A DNA stretch of 64,000 nucleotides from Batillaria attramentaria (taxonomy: Eukaryota > Mollusca > Gastropoda > Batillariidae), in assembly GCA_018292915.2 (NCBI GenBank), contig JACVVK020000036.1:1244501-1308500 (forward strand), given 5' to 3'. Under the pieces are notes generated by a model. The model saw only the letters and a program-made list of their open reading frames with translations. It made no database searches and was not told the origin of the DNA. Shown here piece by piece: positions 45,701 to 54,700 of this stretch (positions within the stretch are counted from its first letter, which is position 1; each line of letters starts with the position of its first letter). The translations under genes and the position numbers were made by a program.

Positions 45701-48700
45701 AAAAAAAATCAAGTAGAGGCACCTCCAGATGAGCAAATGGCATGATCCGTCCACGCATGTTAATCGCCTCTCAGGAAAAGCTAGGTCTCTCCTTGCCTGT
45801 GCCTGCCTCTCTCCAGCCGTCTGTATCTTTATGCCTGAAGCTCTTGCGCCAGTCAAGATCTTTCACCCGCATTCAGAAGTTAGTAATGCAATTCTTGGAA
45901 ATACAGCCATGGCTCTCAGTGGACTAGCATGCTGAAAAATTCCTTGCTAAAGTTTTTGAAGTTTTTGGGTTTTTTTGGTCCCATCTGCCGATCCTTTTGA
46001 TCATCCTATGGTGCCAAAGGATGAAGATGCTGCTGTTTTTAGGAAGGTCTTCCTCCCTCATCTCAACACTGTCTCGCTCGACACCTGTTGCCACAGATAT
46101 GGAAAGGCGCCTGCACCCATCTCCCTGTGTAGATCTGCAAGCCAAAATCTCCAACCACAGTTTTATCTTTTTTTCCCTACAGCAATAGGAAACCACATTG
46201 GTTATCAGCTGGACGGCTTGCCTGCAGAAAATTCATTATCATGTGTGCAGCTGGGACTGATGTAATTATGGACATATCAAGGAGCGCTGGATCTTGCTAT
46301 GCTTGCATGTTGGCTCTCACACTGAAGGAAAGCCACCATGCAGCTGTATGCGTTAAATGCTGCACCAAAAGAAAACCGGTGAAAATCTCTTGTGGAGTAA
46401 TCGCCCAAGTGATACCTGAAAATGAAGGAAGTTTGCTGCTGGCTGCTTCAGGATGTCTCCAGAAATCAGTCTGTCTCCCTCCTTTGAGAAAGTTTAGAGA
46501 CTGAGCTAATAATTATTGTCCATCTCCCCAACATGTGCCCGCCCACCCCTCCTTATCCGTGTTGAAAGCCATTCAGTTTTCCAGCTTCAATCTTCTACAT
46601 GATGCGGTGCTAAAAGGAATACATATCCACCCCCCATTCAGTCAGAGCTGGAAAGGAAGTCTGTCTTGAAGAGAGAGCATGAGAGGAAAAGAAAGAAATC
46701 CAGCTGTGCCTGTGATCAACACAAACTTTTTTTGTCATCAGTGTGCTACACATCAGCTGAGCGCAATACTTCACGAGTTCCAGTGATTAGTTACATCACC
46801 ATCATGTGTTCCATCGCCGTCCTCGGTCTTCAAGCAGCCAGCAGTTCATCTTCAGCCATCTCAGGTCATCCGTTCCTCAGTTTCCATGCTGCTAACCTGT
46901 GCAGTTTGTCATTAATCTCCTGCTGATGTCCCATCATCCCCCAGCCTGGATCTCGTCCAAGATTTTACTGCCAGTGAGAAAGGAGAGAAGGACGGAAGCG
47001 CGCCTGTGTCCGTGAAAATATCAGGTTCTTCATTCTTCAGAAACCATCAAGTAAAGTTGCTGTGATACTGCATCCTGGACAGTGATGCTCATCATCCGTT
47101 AATGATACTTGACTTGAGGAGCAGTTTGCTGTTTTGTTTGTTGTGTTCATTGTCTCGATCATTTGACATTCCGACTTGCGAGTGATTCATGAGACATGGT
47201 TATACTCGCCTTGCCACTGCCATTGAGAAGAGTGAAGTGAATTGGAGGAAAGTTGTGTGGTGCCCCAAACACAAGTGTCAGGGTAACTGGAGCACCTGCA
47301 GAAATTGAGAATTTTTATTTAAGCGTGGCTTTCAGAAACAGCCATTGTGTCCCAAAAGAAAGAAAAATGTGCAAATGGAGTGAAAGTGCCATAGACTTCT
47401 TTTTTTTTTTAATCTGCATAGGACGGATTTGTCATCGCCTTGGAAATCCAGAGGATGTGTGTATCTTCTGAAGATGGTTCAGTTTTTTAAATGCAGCATT
47501 GCTTTTCAACCGTGCTGCATCATTGTAGGCTCACAGTGAGCTGAACGATCGTCGTTTTGTTGATGGTGTACGTGTGTTTTGCTAGGAGCTACGAGACATC
47601 GTTTGCGGTCTGTATGCCCAGAATCTCATGAGAGTTCATCAAAGTGATACCTCATCAATTTTGATAGTGTGTGTAGGTGTTGAGAATGCTAGCACGAAAG
47701 AAAGTTTGAGTTTAGAAAAAGCTTGTCGGTTCAGATATCATGAACTGCGGTTAAAAAAAAAAGAAAGAAAAAAAGCGAGTGTACAAGAAGCTTCTGGCTG
47801 CATGAAATTTCAGTTGAGCAAGTTGGCGCCTGTGGAGAAATGTGAGCGAAGATGGAGAGTCAAAGTGATGTGCTTTTGAAGGGGAGTTTCCGTGTATGAT
47901 GTTTTCGCTTCTTGTTCTACCCCACTACCTCTCGTCCGTCTCTACCCCCACTACCACCTTAAGGCTTCCACCTTCTTCCCCCCCCCCCCCCCCCCTATTG
48001 AAATATTACTGGCTGCTGAAAATAATTACGCTTATCATGCCCTTGCATTCAGCATCACACATTGAAACTCGCCTTTGAATGACTTCGCTGAGTTCTTCGA
48101 CAGTGCACAACACATGACAGCGGATCGAGTGGGAAAAAAAATTGCCTATGTGCCTCAGATTCAGGAGCATTGTAGAGAGGAGTGCAAAAACTTCAGTTCA
48201 GGGGCAGTTGTGTAGAATCCGATAGTGACAGTAGTGAAAGTGGTGCTTGTGTTCATGCCTTCTGCCGTGAAATCATCCATGGTGGGAAAAGCTCGCTTCC
48301 GTGGGAGAAAAATCAAGATCACAGCTTTTTGTCATTTCAACTGATGTTCTGTTTGTGTGTGTGTGCGTGCGTGTGTGTGTGTAAGCGTGTGAGCGTGTTA
48401 AATTTTTGTTCCAGCGTTGTACATTTATTTAGCTGAATGAGTTTTGTTCCTTTTGTAAGCCTCGGCTGTTTTGACTGAACCATTCCAAGTTTTCTTCTGC
48501 AATAATGAATGAATCCTAGCGCCAGAAAGGTCATATTCTACTGCATATATATGCATACAGTGTAGCTACAATAGCAGACTTGCGTAACAGATAAGATGTC
48601 TCACCTGAGAATGTACCTCCAGTACTTAACATGGAAGCATTTGAAAATATTGTCTGGCAAGTACAGCTGATACCTGCCCGTTCTTTCTTTTAATTAACGA

Positions 48701-51700
48701 AATGTAGACCTAGTGTGCTCATTTAATCTTGATGATAACCTGACAAGTACATCAAGACGAATCTATTACTAGTGTAGTCGTTTCGCACGACTACAAGTCT
48801 GGAAATACGTGTTGCTCTTAACTGTCAGGACGTAGTGTATGGCCGTTGAGGCGGTGCAAAGCAACCCATGCAATCAATCAACCATCCACACACACTCACG
48901 CACACCATGCAGGAACGAACACAACGAACAACATGCAAGTTACCAATTGGAAGGGCTGTTGAAGTTGAAGATGTTGAAGTTTACTCCAGTGAATCACACA
49001 CACAAGCACACACACATGCACTCGCACATCCGTTCGCCATTCTCTCGCACATTCTCACGTCATGGTTCTCGCACCATGACAACACTAGTTCAATATTACG
49101 GAAGGCAGGTATTTGGAGACATTTCACAGGAGACATCTTTTTTGCTGCACGCAAGGAAGAATGATGGAAAAAGAATATTAATTTTCAGTCCCGGTTAAAT
49201 GCTCAAACTTTTATCAGCCCAGCAATGGAATACACAATTTGTTGTGGAGAAAACCAAACAAGTCCAAGCAGATGCATTCAACCAACCTGCTGTGTTGTTG
49301 CTTGTAACAGTCTTATCGGTCGGTGGTCTAGTGGTTAAGAGACTTGTCACCAATGCGAGAGGTCTGGGGTTCGCGTCCCACTCAGGGAAAAGAATTTTTC
49401 CTTCTCGTATGCGGCAACGATCATTCGGGCCGATCGTCGAGGGTTCTCTCCGGGTACTCCGGCTTCCTCCCCCTCTGCTTTGGAAATGTTCAGTCCACAA
49501 AATTTGAAAAATAAATGCAATTCTAAATTCCGAAACTTAAATAGCTGAGCTGACCCTTCGCACCACGTGATTGTAATGTGTTTATGTCCAGTGTGTGAGA
49601 GAATGCGTGTGATTCACGTGAGCGTGCGTGTTGGGTTCAGTTCGTGGCGCTTTGAGCCGATTCATGAAATTGGGTAAAGCGCCTATACAATACTTCTTAT
49701 TATCGGCAACAATCATTACAATGATAAATCCTCTGTGCATGTGTGTGTGTGTGTGTACATGTGCGTGCATGTGTGTGGTATAATACCGGATCAGTATGCC
49801 TGATACAGAAGTTCTGTCAGACTCAGAGCTTTCCTACATTGTACAGTTTCTGTTTTGAAGATTATCCACAAGTGACTAGGATAAAGCTCTGCAGGCTGTG
49901 AAATGCTGGTTGTGTGTCCCAGTTGTTGGGCTCTAAAAAAAACAATCGGTATTTTTACACTGGATGCATCTCACAATAAAAAGTTTTTGTTCTTATGGTT
50001 GTAAATCTGTTAACACTACATGGCAGATTGTGACAGTCAGGGAGCTTTTCTTTAAGTGTGTGTGTGTGTCTGTCTGTCTGTCTGTCTGTCTGTGTGTGTC
50101 TGAGTGTGTGTGTGTGTGTGTGTGAGTGAGGGAGAGAGAGATGAGATTCACATTTTCAGTGATGTGTGAGAAATAACAGGTTTTAACTCTCAAAAGTGGT
50201 CTACAAAAAGTGGTTTACATTTTCTTTTTTTCTCCAAGTTGTTTTGGTTTTGTTGTTGCACTTTTCATACAGAATAGTTGAATCCACACATGTTTGTGGC
50301 CTAGGAGAATGGTAATCTTGTGCCCCCCCCCCCCCCCCCCCCGGAACACCCCCCCCCCCCCAAAAAAAAATGCTCATGACTTTTCAGTAAAATATGACAA
50401 AATATATATACTGTGCTGACAATCCAATAATTTTTTTCATCACGTCATACTGGATCTCTATGCAAATATGCCTGCTTCAAAAAGACTCTCAAAAAGAGAA
50501 GAAGATAGACCCACTTTTGCAGATCAGTTAGGTTCCTGTTGTTGCCTTGCATTGTCGAGTTTTGTCAAAGGTTTCACCTCATGTTGTCAGTCTCTGATAC
50601 TTTTAGTGATGCATCATGCAGTGTTCATTGCTTGGGTGCTGGTGTTCTTTGAGAAAGATCAGAAAACCAAAAGGCTCGGACATTTTCTGGTTGGGAAATC
50701 ATTATGAGTGGCCTGTGCTGAGGAAGATGAGATGGTAAGAGATCAGAGACGTAACTTACAAAGCCAGTAATCCTACCATCAGAGCTGGATGATCACCCCC
50801 ACAGAGCATGACGTGGCCAATGTGAACCAGACCAGCATTGGAACGGTGTTAAAGGTGATGTTGTGGAGACTTCTGAGAGATTGAGTGGAGCACGTAATGG
50901 GCTGAACCGAAGCTACAGGACAAGCGACAAAATATATTTCCATTTTGAGCCTTTTGGTTTTCTGATCATGCGTACGTTTTGGCTTTCTCACAAGAACATC
51001 ATCAGTTTGCTACACCTAACTGCCATACAACACATCACAAAGTGAGTCATTCAAACATAAATGAGCAGATTGGTTTGCACGCGTGTCTTCAGCAGAATGT
51101 TTTGAGTACGCTCGTTGCTCAACATCCAGCTGACCACTAGTCATGTGAGGGGTTTGTTGCTGGTAGCCCTAGGTGTGTACATGTACAGACCTAGTAGTTG
51201 ACAGAGGCTGACCACTCATTTGATGCAGTCAGGCGGTAATACAAGCAAGACAGACTTGTTGGAATGTTTTGTTCTCACGTGACAAAACAAGTTTGTTAAC
51301 TGGGTAATATTGTCCATTTTAGTATTCATTGTTTGGCTCAAGTATGTTTGATTTGTAATTTTGAGCAATGTATCTTACAATCGGGAGTGGTATGATGGAA
51401 GTTGTCAAAGTGTCCATGTTTCCATTATTTATAAAAAAAAAATTAAAAACAAAAGTTGCTCTTTTTAGATAATACAGAATCCTGCAAAGATTTCACTCAC
51501 TTTTATACATTCTTCAAGTTGACAACCACAGATTTTTGGGAATGACATTGGTGTATCCTGTTAGCAACTTTACTGCAGTTGCCCAATGGGTTCAAAGGAC
51601 AAAAAAATGTAGGCCACTTTCACGCACAGCCATTTAGGCTTGAAATGGTTCCTTGGCAGTAAATGGTCTTGGTGAAATCTTGCACTTCCCTTATTTCACT

Positions 51701-54700
51701 CCCAGTTTTGTGTGTGAATGATCGTGTGTCAGTTGTTACAGAGTCATCCATTGGGCTTCAGTGATGAGCTGGAAACAAAACAAATGCACAGTTTGATATC
51801 GAAGGCTTTTTCTTCTTCTTCTTCTTCTTCTTTTTAAGAAGGGGGTGGGTGTTGGGAGGAGGGGGTGGGGTCCCACATATGGGAACGGATTTTATGTCCG
51901 ACTTGCAGCAGTTTACATTGAGGACACCGCAATGTACATTGGTTCTGTTGTCAGGCATTCTGCAGCCCATCCATGGATTTCTGTATGTCGGCAAAAACTA
52001 CAACCATCTTTGTGTTGATGAAGTTGTTTTATACATGCCAATGTGTTTTGCCCGTCTGTTCTTTCCTGTAGGACAGCCCCAGCGAAGGTAGATGGAAGAA
52101 CAAGGAGGTGAGTTGAATACATGTGTATCGATGCATTACTGGTGCTTTAAATTTCTCTGTCAGTTTGTGATTGGTGCAGGGTGGTGGGAGCGGATGGTTG
52201 GTGCCGTGATTTTCTTCACATACACAATGGTGCGGGGATAGGGTGGTATCACCACATTCCAGGTCTTCTGGTCTCCTGCAGGGACTACTTGAACCGTGAC
52301 AGTGAAAGTTGCAGAAAACAGAGTTTGAAGCTGTACGATAACACTATTCCCCCTCACACCCCCCCCCCCCCCCCCCCCCCAGCCTTGACAATTGATCACA
52401 ATGGTAATCAAGTCAATACTCTCCTGGCTAACAAGTGTGATAGTCTTATTTCTTACAGTTCATGAGGTACACACATTTACAGTTACTTTCGGTACTAGGG
52501 CCTGGTTTAATAGTAAGTGTGCAACAAGAGTTGGCTTCGTAAATACAACTTCGGTGAATTTGACATTGAAGTGACTTGGCTTGTTGGCAAAAGGAGTTGA
52601 AAGGGGACAGAAATTGTTCCATATATTGGCTGCACATTGACCTCATATTGAGCAGTACATGTTCAGTCGTCTGACACCGGCTTTGTTGGCTGCAGAAAGA
52701 TTGGTCTTGTGATAAACAGTAGTTAAGAGCAATGCAGCATGGTGAGACTTCATCAGCAACTTTCAGTCTTGTCATTGTTGGTCATGGTTTGGTGAAATGT
52801 TGTGTTGTTGCAAGTTCTCACAGGTCTAATCTTTTTTCTTCAAAGTGTGTTGTGTGTTCATTCCACAAGTGTGCATGCGGAGGTGCGTTAGTCTGTGATA
52901 GGATGTGGTTGGGGTAATAGTGTTCTCCAGGGTGAATTCTCCTCAGGCGACATCTCCATGACATTTAATTTCTTTTTGATTTGTTTTGGTTTAGTAACTG
53001 TCTAAGTGCTGCTTATGCGTAAAGCAGGCGTGTACTGGGGGATGTTTTTACAGAATTTGGAAGGTGTCTTTGTAAGTGGCTAAACGTGGCTGATGGCCTT
53101 TTCCTCAAATGTTTCAAGACTTCTTCAATCAGTTATACGCATTCAGTGCTGAGTCTCCGTAAAGCTTGTCTAAGGCTGTGACAAGATCTAGTCATCTATG
53201 GCAGTCTCTGTGGAATAAATGAATGCAAAACAAAATTAATGTCTGTCAGCCGATGGTGGTGTAAAAGTTCTTCACAGGGTGCTTCATAGATAGTTTTTCC
53301 TGTGCGTCACTTGTCAAAGCGGAACAGGATACATATATGTAGTATGTTTGAAGTCTGTGGATACGCAGAGATGGCACAGTGTTCCTGGAAGCTGTCCACG
53401 TGCTGCTTGCTCAAGATGGCTGTAGGAGTGCTCAGTTGTTTTAGGTTGGAGTATTTACTGTCGTGCATTGCTTCCAGAGTCCACCATCCGAGCGAGATGC
53501 AGTTGGCGATCGAGACCGAGACAGCAGAGAACAACGCAAGGAGAAGAAGAGGGTAGGTTCCAGTACACTTAAGAATGGTTCTTGGAGGTATGATTGTGGG
53601 TGGTTTCTAGTACGGTTGTGGGTGGTTTCTAGAAGTACGGTTGTGGGTGGTTTCTAGAAGTACGGTTGTGGGTGGTTTCTAGAAGTACGGTTGTGGGTGG
53701 TTTCTAGAAGTATGGTTGTGGGTGGTTTCTAGAAGTATGGTTGCTGGGGGTTTCTAGAAGTATGGTGGGTGGTTTCTAGAAGTACGGTTGTGGGTGGTTT
53801 CTAGAAGTATGGTTGCAGGGGATTTCTAGAAGTATGGTTGCAGGGGGTATCTAGAAGTATGGTTGTGGGTGGTTTGTAGAAGTATGGAGGGTGGTTTCTA
53901 GAAGTATGCTTGTGGGTGGTTTCTAGAAGTACGGTTGTGGGTGGTTTCTAGAAGTATGGTTGCAGGGGATTTCTAGAAGTATGGTTGCAGGGGGTATCTA
54001 GAAGTATGGTTGTGGGTGGTTTGTAGAAGTATGGAGGGTGGTTTCTAGAAGTATGCTTGTGGGTGGTTTCTAGAAGTACGGTTGTGGGTGGTTTCTAGAA
54101 GTATGGTTGCAGGGGATTTCTAGAAGTTTGGTTGTGGGTGGTTTGTAGAAGTATGGTGGGTGGTTTCTAGAAGTATGCTTGTGGGTGGTTTCTGAAGTAT
54201 GGTTGTGGGTGGTTTCTAGAAGTATGGTTGCAGGGGGTTCTGAAAATACGCGTATGGGAGGTTGCTTGAAGTGTAGTTGTGGCTGGTATCTGGAAGTATT
54301 GCTGTAGGTGGTTTCTGAAAGTGTGGAGGGTGGTTTCTTAAAACAGTGGTTTCTGAAAGTATGGTTGTGGGGGAAGGTTTTTTTTAAATTTTTTATTACT
54401 GCATTGTAAGGCAGCTTAAACCATCAGTGAACTTTAGCGTCCATTCCAGGAGTTTTTATTTCGCTTTTTTATTTTTCAGTGGGTTAATAGATGTTGTTGG
54501 GATGAAAGTCTGAAAGAGGGACTGTCTGGGATGTTACTGGAAATTCTCAAGTCCTACGCTGTACTTCTTAGTACTATTTCAGAAGTGTGTGTTGAGTGCA
54601 CCGCTCTGTTTTGTGTTCTGTCTTGTCATGGCTTTTTTCCCTGACTCATCAGAAGGACATTTCCCCCACAAACTGTCAACAGGAACATTCCATGGATGCA

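Noticed and set aside
46500..48500. Independent gene within THOC2 intron 34
   Set aside because: Several short frames exist but none has domain-like composition, consistent splice sites or a repeatable pattern.
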